Part shown: piece after piece, positions 9,722-18,486 of the stretch
Layout: every line of letters begins with the position of its first letter
Numbering within the stretch: position 1 is the first letter of the stretch
NCBI RefSeq assembly: GCF_050269735.1
Contig: NZ_JBNNIX010000001.1
Coordinates: 1,178,001 to 1,242,000 of the forward strand
From: Paenisporosarcina sp050269735
GTDB lineage: Bacteria; Bacillota; Bacilli; Bacillales_A; Planococcaceae
Reading direction: 5' to 3'
Length of the DNA: 64,000 nt
Program-made: the position numbers and the translations under genes
Notes under the pieces: generated by a model
The model's database searches: none
What the model was told of the DNA's origin: nothing
The model's input: only the letters and a program-made list of their open reading frames with translations

Positions 9722-10492
9722 ATGTTGTTAAAAGATCAGACCATTATTATTACAGGTGGTTCTAGTGGAATGGGATTCTATATGGCAAAACGTTTTGTTG
9801 AAGAAGGTGCCAATGTTGTAATTACAGGACGTAATATGGAGCGACTTGAAACAGCTCAGAAGGCAATTTCACATGATTTCAGCCGCGTTGGAATTTTTCA
9901 GATGGACGTACGTGAACCAGAACATGTGAAGGCTATGGTTCAATATGCAGATGAGACGTTTGGTCGAATCGATGGTCTGGTTAACAATGCAGCTGGTAAT
10001 TTTATCGTTCATGCGGAAAAGCTATCACCAAACGGATGGAAGTCGGTCATCGATATCGTTTTGAACGGGACATTTTATTGTTCACAAGCCGTTGGCAACT
10101 ACTGGATTGAAAAAGAGCGAAAAGGTTCGATTCTTAATATGTTGGCTACGTATGCATGGAATGCTGGAGCTGGTGTGGCACACAATGCAGCTGCGAAAGC
10201 AGGTGTGATGTCATTAACTCGTACTCTTGCTGTTGAATGGGGAACTCAATATGGAATAAGAGTCAACGGCATTGCACCGGGTCCAATTGAACGCACAGGC
10301 GGAGCTGAAAAACTATGGGAATCCGAAGAAGCTGCTGCACGGACGCTTAAATCTGTCCCACTTGGTCGACTTGGACGTCCGGAAGAAATCGCAGATCTTG
10401 CATCATTTATGCTATCTGATAAAGCGGCCTATATGAATGGTGAGATCATTACGCTTGATGGTGGACAATGGTTAAATAAATTTCCATTTTAA
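9722..10492 (+). CDS. fadH: Short-chain dehydrogenase, 2,4-dienoyl-CoA reductase FadH
   Basis: A 256-residue SDR. The cofactor motif TGGSSGMG is at residues 11-18, NNAAGNF near 88 and IAPGPIERTGG near 185. The usual YxxxK active site reads NAAAK here, as in 2,4-dienoyl-CoA reductases, which do not use the classical tyrosine. Resemblance to B. subtilis YkuF/FadH is high throughout, including the end GGQWLNKFPF. It reduces 2,4-dienoyl-CoA during beta-oxidation of unsaturated fatty acids. The ATG at 9722 has SD AAGGGGTG; a GTG at 9713 overlaps that SD. Confidence 0.9.
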   Translation: MLLKDQTIIITGGSSGMGFYMAKRFVEEGANVVITGRNMERLETAQKAISHDFSRVGIFQMDVREPEHVKAMVQYADETFGRIDGLVNNAAGNFIVHAEKLSPNGWKSVIDIVLNGTFYCSQAVGNYWIEKERKGSILNMLATYAWNAGAGVAHNAAAKAGVMSLTRTLAVEWGTQYGIRVNGIAPGPIERTGGAEKLWESEEAAARTLKSVPLGRLGRPEEIADLASFMLSDKAAYMNGEIITLDGGQWLNKFPF

Positions 10493-10551
10493 GCTTAAAA
10501 TTCTTAATTTAAACCATACTAATGCTACTTCATTGAAAGGGTAGGATACGT

Positions 10552-10794
10552 ATGGATATTTGGACTTTGCCTTTAATTTTCGTTATCGTTATCATCGCAA
10601 TGATTGGATTGTATGGAACTTGGAAAGTCATGAAACTTGAGAATAGACGACAGCAAGTGAATGACACCCCGATCGCTCAAACTGTTAAAGATCATCCAAC
10701 TTCTATTAATCCAATTGTCTTGGTTTATGTCGCTGCAGGTATATTAGTCTTCAGTATTATTATGTATTACGTCATGACTTCTTCCTCTTATTAG
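10552..10794 (+). CDS. Small two-helix membrane protein, unknown function
   Basis: An 80-residue protein with hydrophobic helices at about residues 5-24 and 55-75 and a short charged loop between them. A GAAAGGGTAGG SD supports the start. I do not recognise a family. The last codons (Ser-Ser-Ser-Tyr-stop) lie inside a terminator-like hairpin that recurs 413 bp downstream, beyond the inserted repeat element. The 3' end may therefore have been remodelled when the element arrived. Confidence 0.65.
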   Translation: MDIWTLPLIFVIVIIAMIGLYGTWKVMKLENRRQQVNDTPIAQTVKDHPTSINPIVLVYVAAGILVFSIIMYYVMTSSSY

Positions 10795-10806
10795 AGGAAG
10801 AAGTTA
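10779..10806 (+). repeat. Upstream copy of duplicated hairpin flanking repeat A
   Basis: CTTCTTCCTC and GAGGAAGAAG form an inverted repeat. The same sequence (one mismatch in the loop) recurs at 11192-11219. This copy overlaps the stop codon of the small membrane protein and is followed by a poor T-tract, so it may terminate weakly. Confidence 0.8.
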
Positions 10807-10846
10807 GACTTTTGAAAAACGTTTTTTTCTTTTGATAAAAAAAGAA

Positions 10847-11116
10847 GGTGGTCGGCGATTTCTTTCGCTTTCCGCGGACGAAACGCAAGCCTCCTCGTCT
10901 CTTAAAACCCGATGCTCCTGCGGTTACTCGTCGCAAACGAATTGTGCACAATTCGTTGACTGTGGGGTCTCGCTTGTTCCGTTTTTCCGCAGGAGTCTTC
11001 AGAAATAGCCGACCCCTTTCCTTCTTAAATATTATGAAGTGAAACGCTGACAGAACCGCTTTCTGATTGGATTGGAGACGGCAAAAATATGCTGCTCCTG
11101 CGATTACTCGTCGCAA
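10847..11116 (+). repeat. GC-rich composite foldback repeat, copy A
   Basis: This fills most of the gene-free 10795-11323 interval. Module 1 (10847-11015) is bounded by imperfect inverted ends (GTGGTCGGCGATTTC versus GAAATAGCCGACCCC, 13 of 15 pairing). It contains TTTCCGCGGACGAAACGC and TCCGCAGGAGTCTTC. An internal 22-nt perfect palindrome lies at 10936-10957. Module 2 runs to 11116 and ends in CCTGCGATTACTCGTCGCAA. It is clearly more GC-rich than its surroundings and aligns over its length with the reverse complement of copies C and D. Open frames in it are incidental. Confidence 0.85.
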
Positions 11117-11191
11117 AGATTAGGATTAAATCGGCTCTTTTCCAATAGTAAGCAGTTATAATCACTCATTTTTTTGTTTGACTACAGTATG

Positions 11192-11227
11192 CTTCTTCCT
11201 CTAATTAGAGGAAGAAGTTTTATTTTG
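11192..11227 (+). terminator. Terminator of the small membrane gene, downstream of repeat A
   Basis: CTTCTTCCTCT and AGAGGAAGAAG pair around a short loop, followed by TTTTATTTT. It is nearly identical to 10779-10806. It probably was the original terminator of the 10552 gene and is now separated from it by repeat A. Confidence 0.75.
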
Positions 11228-11323
11228 ACCGAAACGTTTACATCTATGTTCATCTTCAGAATATGATATGATAAAGGAGCAGTATGCTGTTCGCAATTAG
11301 AACAGATAAAGGAGTAGAAGTGT

Positions 11324-11767
11324 ATGATTTCGGTTACAAGCAAAGATTTTTTAGATATGCAAATCGAAGAATTCATCATCTCATCAGAAAAAGTAGCACA
11401 TGTGCAAGTGGGGAATAGTGCAGAACATGCCTTATTAGTATTGACAAAAACAGGGTATTCATCCGTTCCGGTTTTAGATTTCAAATATCGATTAAAAGGA
11501 TTAGTGAGTACGCAAATGATCACGGATGCCATTTTGGGCCTTGACCATATTGAATACGAACGTCTACCGGATATAAAAGTGGATGATGTTATGCAAGCAC
11601 CTGTTCCAACCATTCATATTAATGAAAAATTCAAAAAAGGCCTAGACCTTTTAATCAATCATCCATTCTTATGTGTAGTAGATGACGAAGAAACATTTAT
11701 TGGGATTTTAACGCGACGAGTTGTCTTGAAGCAATTAAAAAAACATATCTATCAAAATAATCAGTAA
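11324..11767 (+). CDS. cbpB: CBS-domain c-di-AMP-binding protein CbpB/DarB (YkuL)
   Basis: A 147-residue protein made of two CBS motifs, the size of YkuL. Family knowledge: the orthologue (DarB in B. subtilis, CbpB in Listeria) binds c-di-AMP. In its apo form it contacts the (p)ppGpp synthetase Rel and, in B. subtilis, pyruvate carboxylase, whose gene begins at 63433 here. Visible blocks are YSSVPVLDFKYRLKGLVST and FLCVVDDEETFIGILTRR. The SD is AAAGGAG. An inverted repeat (CTGTTC-N7-GAACAG, 11287-11305) lies in the leader; its meaning is unknown. ccpC follows after a terminator. Confidence 0.9.
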   Translation: MISVTSKDFLDMQIEEFIISSEKVAHVQVGNSAEHALLVLTKTGYSSVPVLDFKYRLKGLVSTQMITDAILGLDHIEYERLPDIKVDDVMQAPVPTIHINEKFKKGLDLLINHPFLCVVDDEETFIGILTRRVVLKQLKKHIYQNNQ

Positions 11768-11778
11768 TATGCAAAAAT

Positions 11779-11813
11779 AAAAGAAGATCTCCATTGGAGG
11801 TCTTCTTTTTTCG
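11779..11813 (+). terminator. Terminator of cbpB
   Basis: AAAAGAAGATCTCC and GGAGGTCTTCTTTTTT form a stem of about 12 bp with an ATT loop and a T-run. Confidence 0.9.
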
Positions 11814-11854
11814 TCTTAACTTAGTTAATTGATGGATATAAAGGAGTGAAGTGC

Positions 11855-12745
11855 GTGACGACCAATGAATCGCAAATTATAAAAATTCTATCGGAAGAAC
11901 GCAATATGAGAAAAGCTGCTGAACGCCTCTTTCTATCTCAACCAGCATTATCTCAACGCCTTCAATCCATTGAAAAGGAATGGGGAGCTCAACTGTTTCT
12001 TCGTTCCCAAAAAGGACTTACGGCTACCCCAGCAGGCGAAATCGTGATTCAATTCGCGATTGATACGATTGCCAAACAAGAAGAAATTTTTGAAATCTTA
12101 CAATCGATGACTTCCAAAGTACACGGCACGTTGAAAATTGCTTGCGCGTCGATAGTCGGACAGAACTGGCTTCCTATGGTATTAAAGGATTTTGTCACGA
12201 AATATCCAGAAGCAAAAATTTCACTGATTACGGGATGGAGCTCAGAAATAGTTAAATCCCTTTACGATGGAGAAGCACACATAGGTATTGTTAGGGGACA
12301 AACGGAATGGAAAGGAACGAAAATTCATCTTTTCCGAGACACGTTGTATTTGGTTGATCAGGAACTGAAAGAAGTAGAGGATGTATTGTCTACCGACCGA
12401 CCGTTTATACAGTTCAAAAGTGATTCCAATTACTATCAAGAAATTCAAGCGTGGTGGCAGCGTCACTTCTCTTCAAGTCCAAGGCGCCAGATTACGGTAG
12501 ATCAAATAGAAACTTGTAAACAAATGGCACTAAACGGTATTGGCTATGCCATCCTTCCCTCTATTACATTAAGTGGGCTGGAGAAAGTAAATAAAATCCC
12601 ATTAACCAATCAAGCGGAAGAATTTGAATTGACTCGTGATACTTGGTTAATTGGATATGAGTCAGCTTTTGAACTAAGACAAGTTGAAGCTTTTGTGAAT
12701 GTTGTGGAAGAACATGCAAAGAGATTGCATGATTATTCAAACTAA
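11855..12745 (+). CDS. ccpC: LysR-family transcriptional regulator CcpC
   Basis: A 296-residue LysR regulator. The winged HTH covers about residues 5-62, with MRKAAERLFLSQPALSQRLQ as its core. The C-terminal co-inducer domain contains ISLITGWSSEIVKSLY, RPFIQFKSDS and DQIETCKQMALNGIGYAILP, which match CcpC (YkuM) closely. CcpC represses TCA-cycle genes such as citB and citZ and senses citrate; the targets lie outside this window. The GTG at 11855 sits eight bases after AAGGAG; a GTG at 11846 would overlap that SD. The position next to cbpB and before dapH matches B. subtilis. Confidence 0.92.
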   Translation: MTTNESQIIKILSEERNMRKAAERLFLSQPALSQRLQSIEKEWGAQLFLRSQKGLTATPAGEIVIQFAIDTIAKQEEIFEILQSMTSKVHGTLKIACASIVGQNWLPMVLKDFVTKYPEAKISLITGWSSEIVKSLYDGEAHIGIVRGQTEWKGTKIHLFRDTLYLVDQELKEVEDVLSTDRPFIQFKSDSNYYQEIQAWWQRHFSSSPRRQITVDQIETCKQMALNGIGYAILPSITLSGLEKVNKIPLTNQAEEFELTRDTWLIGYESAFELRQVEAFVNVVEEHAKRLHDYSN

Positions 12746-12817
12746 ATTGATGTAATCTTTAAAGATTTCCTGTACAATTAGTCCATATTTTGCAAGTTTG
12801 AAAGGAGTTCAATGACA

Positions 12818-13531
12818 ATGAAACAAATGGATGCATACGAAATCATTTCTTATATTCAACACGCTAAAAAATCAACACCCGTAAAGGTTTATGTAAATGG
12901 TGAGAACTTACAAAAACTTTCTTTCGGTGAAAATACTAAAATTTTTGGTGAAGGTAATTCACTTGTGCTTTTTGGTGAGTGGTCTGAAATTGAAGCTGCT
13001 TTAACACTACATAAAGAACAGATTTCAGATGTGGTCGTAGAAAATGACCGCCGAAATTCTGCAATCCCTTTAGTGGATCTAAAAGGAATCAATTCCCGCA
13101 TTGAACCAGGTGCTTTTATACGCGATCAAGTGGAAATCGGCAATAACTGTATCATTATGATGGGTGCTGTCATCAATATTGGCGCAGTAATTGGCGATGG
13201 CTCGATGATTGATATGGGCGCAATCCTTGGAGGACGTGCGACTGTCGGAAAGAATTGTCATATTGGTGCTGGTGCAGTTTTAGCAGGTGTAATTGAACCA
13301 CCTTCAGCTATGCCTGTAATTGTGGAAGACGATGTACTTGTCGGAGCAAATGCGGTTGTTTTAGAAGGCGTTAAAATCGGAAAAGGTGCTGTTGTTGCAG
13401 CTGGAGCAATTGTCACTAAAGATGTTCCTCCTTATACAGTGGTGGCAGGAACGCCAGCAAAAGTAATTAAAGAAATTGATGATAAAACAAAATCAAAAAC
13501 TGAAATCATGCACGAACTTCGTCAATTGTAG
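12818..13531 (+). CDS. dapH: Tetrahydrodipicolinate N-acetyltransferase
   Basis: A 237-residue left-handed beta-helix acyltransferase. The first 80 residues form the N-terminal domain, and residues about 90-195 carry hexapeptide repeats (for example IGNNCI, IGDGSM, VGKNCH, IGKGAV). DapH (YkuQ) acetylates tetrahydrodipicolinate in the acetylase branch of diaminopimelate/lysine synthesis, feeding peptidoglycan. The ATG at 12818 aligns with the family start; the ATG at 12812 is only four bases from the AAAGGAG and adds two residues. dapL follows after nine bases. Confidence 0.95.
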   Translation: MKQMDAYEIISYIQHAKKSTPVKVYVNGENLQKLSFGENTKIFGEGNSLVLFGEWSEIEAALTLHKEQISDVVVENDRRNSAIPLVDLKGINSRIEPGAFIRDQVEIGNNCIIMMGAVINIGAVIGDGSMIDMGAILGGRATVGKNCHIGAGAVLAGVIEPPSAMPVIVEDDVLVGANAVVLEGVKIGKGAVVAAGAIVTKDVPPYTVVAGTPAKVIKEIDDKTKSKTEIMHELRQL

Positions 13532-13540
13532 GAAGCAAAG

Positions 13541-14659
13541 ATGAAAACTCTTCAACAAATACGACGTGACTTACATCAAATTCCCGAAATTGGTTTTCAT
13601 GAATTTAAGACACAAGCCTATTTATTGAATGAAATTTATTCGATGGATCAAGAACGGTTAACTGTCGTGAAATGGGAAACGGGAATTGTTGTTCATGTGA
13701 AAGGTAACAATCCCCAAAAAACCATCGGGTGGAGATCTGATATTGATGGTCTTCCAATTAATGAACAGACGGGCTTCTCATATGAATCCATCCATTCAGG
13801 ATTTATGCATGCTTGTGGTCATGATATTCATATGACGGTTGCATTGGGCCTCTTAAGATTGGTGAATCAAACGCCTATTAATGACCACATGGTATTTTTA
13901 TTTCAACCTGCAGAAGAAGGTCCAGGTGGAGCACTGCCAATGCGGGAATGGCTAAAAAATCAACATCCGGAACTGCTACCCGATGTAATAATGGCATTTC
14001 ACATTGCGCCAGAATATCCGGTTGGTACGATTGCAACCCGTCCAGGATTACTTTTTGCGAATACTTCAGAATTGTTCATAGATTTAGTTGGTTTGGAAGG
14101 ACATGCAGCCTATCCCCACCGTACGAAAGATATGACGATAGCTGCAGCCAGTTTATTGATGCAGCTACAGACCATCGTTAGCCGTGCGATTAACCCGCTC
14201 GAATCAGCTGTGGTGACCGTAGGGAAAATGACATCCGGAACGGTGCAGAATATCATTTCAGGACATGCTCGCTTAGAAGGAACAATCCGAACGATGGATG
14301 CTACAACAATGCAGACGGTAAAGAACCGGATTGAAGCACTATGTAAGTCCACTGAAATTGCTTTTGAATGTCAGGTGAAAATCGATTATGGTTCTTCCTA
14401 TTATCAAGTTTATAATTCAGAAGAAATTACCCAGAACTTTCTATCATTTGCCGATCTGGATGAAACGACGAATGCCATATATTGCGATGCGGCTATGACC
14501 GGAGAAGACTTTGGATATTTTCTGCAAGAAATACCAGGCTTTTTATTTTGGGCAGGAGTGGATTCTTCCTATGGATTGCATAATGCGAAACTGAATCCGC
14601 ATGAAAAAGTGCTTGATTACCTCGTTCCATTTATAGATTCTTATATACGTTCGCTATAG
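13541..14659 (+). CDS. dapL: N-acetyldiaminopimelate deacetylase
   Basis: A 372-residue M20-family metallohydrolase (YkuR). Metal-binding motifs are visible: HACGHDIHM near residue 90, the catalytic EEGPGGA region near 125, and the C-terminal LHNAK histidine near 348. The dimerisation domain lies in the middle. The enzyme removes acetate from N-acetyl-LL-diaminopimelate, the step after DapH and aminotransfer. It is co-transcribed with dapH and followed by a strong terminator. Confidence 0.94.
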   Translation: MKTLQQIRRDLHQIPEIGFHEFKTQAYLLNEIYSMDQERLTVVKWETGIVVHVKGNNPQKTIGWRSDIDGLPINEQTGFSYESIHSGFMHACGHDIHMTVALGLLRLVNQTPINDHMVFLFQPAEEGPGGALPMREWLKNQHPELLPDVIMAFHIAPEYPVGTIATRPGLLFANTSELFIDLVGLEGHAAYPHRTKDMTIAAASLLMQLQTIVSRAINPLESAVVTVGKMTSGTVQNIISGHARLEGTIRTMDATTMQTVKNRIEALCKSTEIAFECQVKIDYGSSYYQVYNSEEITQNFLSFADLDETTNAIYCDAAMTGEDFGYFLQEIPGFLFWAGVDSSYGLHNAKLNPHEKVLDYLVPFIDSYIRSL

Positions 14660-14660
14660 A

Positions 14661-14695
14661 ATCATGATAACGCTTAGTTATCATGATTTTTTTTG
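14661..14695 (+). terminator. Terminator of dapH-dapL
   Basis: ATCATGATAAC and GTTATCATGAT form a perfect 11-bp stem with loop GCTTA and eight T residues. Confidence 0.95.
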
Positions 14696-14780
14696 GAAAG
14701 ATAAGAAAGTATATAATTTTCAATTCCCTAAATCCAGTGGTTCAGGTATTTTCCACCAAAAGATGGATTCATTAATATTG

Positions 14781-14957
14781 TTGATTTCCGTTTCAAGCGG
14801 ACGCTTTCCGCGGGGCGGGCGGTGAGCCTCCTCGGTCGCTTCGCAATCTGCGGGGTCTCACCTGTCCCGCTAATCCCGCTGGAGTCGCCGCAGGAACGCA
14901 GTGACGAGGAGACTGAAGCCATGCCCGCGAAAAGCGTCCACCGTAGCGGAAATCAAT
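14781..14957. repeat. GC-rich foldback repeat, copy B
   Basis: It is bounded by perfect 10-bp inverted ends TTGATTTCCG...CGGAAATCAA. Further in, CGGACGCTTTC pairs imperfectly with AAAGCGTCC. The interior has CGGTGAGCCTCCTCGG and TGCGGGGTCTCACC. The right half read on the minus strand (TTGATTTCCGC, then GCATGGCTTCAGTCTCCTCG) matches the left module of copy D. It lies just beyond the dapL terminator and fills the middle of the 14696-15145 gap; I see no gene there. Confidence 0.85.
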
Positions 14958-15145
14958 AGATTTCTATGGTTACATTTCTTAAGGACCGGGCGCACTTTGG
15001 CCGGTTTTTCTTATGAGAGAAACAGAAATATATTAAAAGGAATCTTTTGGAACAATTGTCGTAAAAAGTTGTATTTTTCATTTTTTTAAGGAACTTATAG
15101 ATAGACAATTCGTACTAATTGATATAGAGATAAGGGGGAAAGGCA

Positions 15146-17554
15146 ATGAAGCAATTTATTCGGTGGTGTTTTGCATTAAGCATATTATTTTTGCTTAGCT
15201 TTGTGACGATATCTGAAGTATCGGCAGCACCAAATTTGGAAGTGAAAGCTACAGCGGGTTTTCAAAATAAAATTAAATATGGAGAAGGGTTACCGATGAC
15301 AGTGACCGTCGTAAATTCTGGTGATGAATTTTCGGGTGATTTGGTAATCGACTACTCTGAGACCTATGCAATCGGATCGGCTAAAGCCATTCCATTTACG
15401 ATTGGCAAAGGTGAAACTAAAACTATAAACCTGGCTTTACCAGGATTATCAGAAGAAATGTCCTATAACACAGACTATCAAATGTTTTATTTTTATGAAG
15501 GCAATTGGGAAGACGGAAAAGAAATTTCGTATAAAGGTAATAAAAGCATTCGGCCTAACTCTTTTGGGCAAGATACAACCTTTTTCCTTACTTTAACTGA
15601 GAGTGCTGATCGTCTGCGTGCACTATCAACAGTGAAAATGGGGGGGATGGGTGGTTCACAAATCATTCACTTGGGTCAAATTAAAGACTTCCAGTTTCCT
15701 GAAGATCATGCAGCTTATGATCTCGCCAATTATTTAGTGATTGATGAATATGTGCTAAGTGATTTAAATGAGGAACAACAGCAAGCGATTCTTGACTGGG
15801 TTCAAACTGGTGGTGTTGTTCTGGTAGGTGCTTCAGATAATACTAATGCTGAACTCGGTTTATTAGCTGGGAAATTGCCGTTAAATTTATCTGATGAGAG
15901 AAAAACACTTCAAGCTGAAAAATTAACGATTCTTTCTAGCAACAAGGAATTTACCGAAGACATCGCATTCTTTGGGGCAAAAGTCAATGAAGGTTCTCGG
16001 GTACTTTTGCAATCTGATAATCAACCAATCGCAGCGAGCAATCCAATTGGCAAAGGTGCAATTATTCAAACAGCTTTTTCATTAGGAGATGAACCACTCT
16101 CTAAACAAGCCAATTATTCATTTCTTTTAACAGACATAATCAAAAAAGCTAATGTCAATCAACAGGTCAATAATTATGGTGGTCAAAACATAAAAGAACA
16201 AATGACGTACGAAGTAGCTCAGATGAATGAGCTGTTTCCATCATTCCAAGTTTCAACACCATTAATGATTACCATTGTTATTATTTACATTATTTTGGTC
16301 GGTCCATTACTGTATTTCTTACTCAAAAGAAAAGATAAGCGGGAGCACGCTTGGTGGATAATTCCGGCCATATCCATTTTAGCTTCATTAGCTATTTTCG
16401 CTTATGGCGCAAAAGATCGCCTTGTACGTCCGCAAATTCAACAATCCAGTTTTTATGAAGTACAGCCAGATGGAAGTCTTTCCGGTTATTATGTAGAGTC
16501 CCTGCTTACAAATCGCAGTGGAAATTTCACATTTGAATCTGAGAATGGAACGACCATGGTTGCTTCTAAAAGAATGAGTGCATTCTCAAATAACTCTGGG
16601 AATGTTCAAGCATCATCGATTTTAAATGAACAGGCAGATAACGATCAACTGACGGTCCGTGATGTTGGTTACTGGTCTGTGTCTTCTGTAATTGGAGAAT
16701 CCAATATAAAAGAAGTTGGTCAATTTGCCATCAATTTAAAAGTTGAGGCTGGAATTGTCAGAGGAACCGTCAAAAATGAATTTCCGTTTGCTCTTAAAGA
16801 TGTTGCAATCTGGTCAGGAACAAAAATGATAAAACTTGGAAATTTAGACTCAAATGAGTCGGTCGAAGTAAATGAACCGGTAGGATCAGCGCTTTTGGTC
16901 CCAATTGCAATGAGCAACGGATCACAATATATGGGTTTCGGTACAGCAATGAAAGCAACTGACCTACCAAAAGAACGCAAGAATAGCTTAATTCGTATGT
17001 CGCAAATGACAGGTGTTCAAAAGACACAACCAGCCATTGTTGCGCATACTGAAGATGCAATTGTCCCTATTTCGTTGATGGATACACGTGCAGAAATGTC
17101 AGCAATCAATATGATTTATCAGACTTTTACGCCAGAAACCATCTTTTCAGGTGAGTTTACTTTACCATCTTCTGCTTTTGATATTGCAGTGAACACGGAA
17201 GAAACGTCCGGATATTATAATCAAATGAATGAAAGTAAATTTGAATGGTTTATGGCGAATGGTTCTTATACGTATGATTGGACGATTCCAAAAAACATTC
17301 CGATCCAACAAGTCAAGTGGACAGAACTTCAATTGGCAAATACGGATACTTCATCTATTTCAGTGGAAATTTATAATGTCACATCGAAGACTTTTGAGGA
17401 AGTAACAAGTGGGCGTTTTTCAATCAAAGAAAATATTGATCAATATATTTCAGCAGATGGGAAAGTCCAATTTAAAGTGAATAAACAAGCCACAAATGGT
17501 GACGACTATACACGTTTGCCAGAATTACGTTTAAAAGGGGAGGTCCAAAAATGA
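15146..17554 (+). CDS. Secreted/membrane protein with GATase-like domain, first gene of MoxR-vWA-ABC operon
   Basis: An 802-residue protein with a signal peptide (cleavage likely after SEVSA, residue 27). A beta-rich domain (about 30-150) resembles NEW/APHP Ig-like folds. A region near 190-330 with DWVQTGGVVLVGAS looks like a class I glutamine amidotransferase-like fold without an obvious catalytic cysteine. Two membrane helices follow (about 372-393 and 401-420), then a roughly 380-residue beta-rich outer domain. SD AAGGGGG precedes the ATG. The stop overlaps the ABC ATPase start. Function is unknown; it may be an extracytoplasmic partner of the ABC transporter. Confidence 0.75.
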   Translation: MKQFIRWCFALSILFLLSFVTISEVSAAPNLEVKATAGFQNKIKYGEGLPMTVTVVNSGDEFSGDLVIDYSETYAIGSAKAIPFTIGKGETKTINLALPGLSEEMSYNTDYQMFYFYEGNWEDGKEISYKGNKSIRPNSFGQDTTFFLTLTESADRLRALSTVKMGGMGGSQIIHLGQIKDFQFPEDHAAYDLANYLVIDEYVLSDLNEEQQQAILDWVQTGGVVLVGASDNTNAELGLLAGKLPLNLSDERKTLQAEKLTILSSNKEFTEDIAFFGAKVNEGSRVLLQSDNQPIAASNPIGKGAIIQTAFSLGDEPLSKQANYSFLLTDIIKKANVNQQVNNYGGQNIKEQMTYEVAQMNELFPSFQVSTPLMITIVIIYIILVGPLLYFLLKRKDKREHAWWIIPAISILASLAIFAYGAKDRLVRPQIQQSSFYEVQPDGSLSGYYVESLLTNRSGNFTFESENGTTMVASKRMSAFSNNSGNVQASSILNEQADNDQLTVRDVGYWSVSSVIGESNIKEVGQFAINLKVEAGIVRGTVKNEFPFALKDVAIWSGTKMIKLGNLDSNESVEVNEPVGSALLVPIAMSNGSQYMGFGTAMKATDLPKERKNSLIRMSQMTGVQKTQPAIVAHTEDAIVPISLMDTRAEMSAINMIYQTFTPETIFSGEFTLPSSAFDIAVNTEETSGYYNQMNESKFEWFMANGSYTYDWTIPKNIPIQQVKWTELQLANTDTSSISVEIYNVTSKTFEEVTSGRFSIKENIDQYISADGKVQFKVNKQATNGDDYTRLPELRLKGEVQK

Positions 17555-18486
17555 TTGAAATTAAAGGGCTAACCAAGAAATACGGCTCATTCTACGCATT
17601 GAATGACTTACATTTAACTCTAAATGAGGGTACAGTATTTGGTTTTGTAGGAGCCAACGGTGCAGGGAAATCCACAACCTTTTCTATATTAGCCACTCTT
17701 CTGCAACCAACCGCTGGAGATGCTTTTATAAATGGGAAAAGTGTTAAAACGGAGCCACATGAAGTACGTAAACAAATCGGTTATATGCCGGACTTTTTCG
17801 GTGTATATGATCAATTAAAAGCAGATGAGTATCTTGATTTTTATGGTGCAAGTTACGGCATACCTGAAGTCGAGAGAGCTCAACTTATTCCACAGTTATT
17901 GGAACTTGTGAATTTGTCACATAAACGCTATGAATATGTCGATTTACTATCACGTGGTATGAAACAACGTTTATGTCTGGCAAGGGCATTGATTCATGAT
18001 CCTAAAGTATTAATTCTGGATGAACCTGCTTCGGGTTTGGATCCAAGGGCTCGTGTAGAAATGCGTGATATTTTAAGACAACTCAAAGGCATGGGTAAGA
18101 CTATTCTTATCTCATCCCATATCTTACCTGAGCTTGCAGAAATGTGTGATGAAATCGGTGTAATCGACGGGGGCAAGCTCATTGCTCATGGGTCAGTTTC
18201 CGATATTCAAGCTCAATTAAAAGGAGAACGTCTCATTACGGTAAAACTTAAAGGTTTACCAGATCGTGCAGCAAGGTTTTTTGAAGAAGATCCCTTTGTT
18301 ACAGGAATTGATCAACAGCCTGAGGAACACACGATTACCTTTAAATATCGAGGATCAGAAGATGATCAAATGCGATTATTAAAGCACGCAATAGAACAGA
18401 ATTTGGCCATCTTGTCATTTGCTGAGCAGGAAACTAATTTGGAGGATGTCTTTATGGAAATAACGAAAGGAGTGGAGACGGTATGA
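17551..18486 (+). CDS. ABC transporter ATP-binding protein
   Basis: A 311-residue ABC-2-type ATPase: Walker A GANGAGKST (about residues 34-42), signature LSRGMKQRL, Walker B VLILDEPASGLDP and switch histidine in ILISSHIL. A roughly 80-residue C-terminal extension ends in LEDVFMEIT, as in Gld/Nat-type exporters. ATGA overlaps couple it to the gene on each side. The partner permease is the next gene. Substrate unknown. Confidence 0.92.
   Translation: MIEIKGLTKKYGSFYALNDLHLTLNEGTVFGFVGANGAGKSTTFSILATLLQPTAGDAFINGKSVKTEPHEVRKQIGYMPDFFGVYDQLKADEYLDFYGASYGIPEVERAQLIPQLLELVNLSHKRYEYVDLLSRGMKQRLCLARALIHDPKVLILDEPASGLDPRARVEMRDILRQLKGMGKTILISSHILPELAEMCDEIGVIDGGKLIAHGSVSDIQAQLKGERLITVKLKGLPDRAARFFEEDPFVTGIDQQPEEHTITFKYRGSEDDQMRLLKHAIEQNLAILSFAEQETNLEDVFMEITKGVETV

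Noticed and set aside
10848..11116. Open frames of 64 and 114 codons over repeat A
   Set aside because: They lie wholly inside a foldback repeat whose copies at 29 kb and 34 kb do not keep the frames, and they lack an RBS.
11287..11305. Inverted repeat CTGTTC-N7-GAACAG in the cbpB leader as a LexA site
   Set aside because: The half-sites are in the opposite order to the Bacillus SOS box (GAAC-N4-GTTC). It may be chance or an unknown operator.
14983..15006. ACCGG/CCGGT hairpin with T residues after repeat B
   Set aside because: Only five paired bases with a long loop and no upstream gene to terminate; left uncalled.
15102..15130. Promoter TAGACA-N17-TAGAGA before the eight-gene operon
   Set aside because: Spacing fits, but the -10 is too far from consensus to call.
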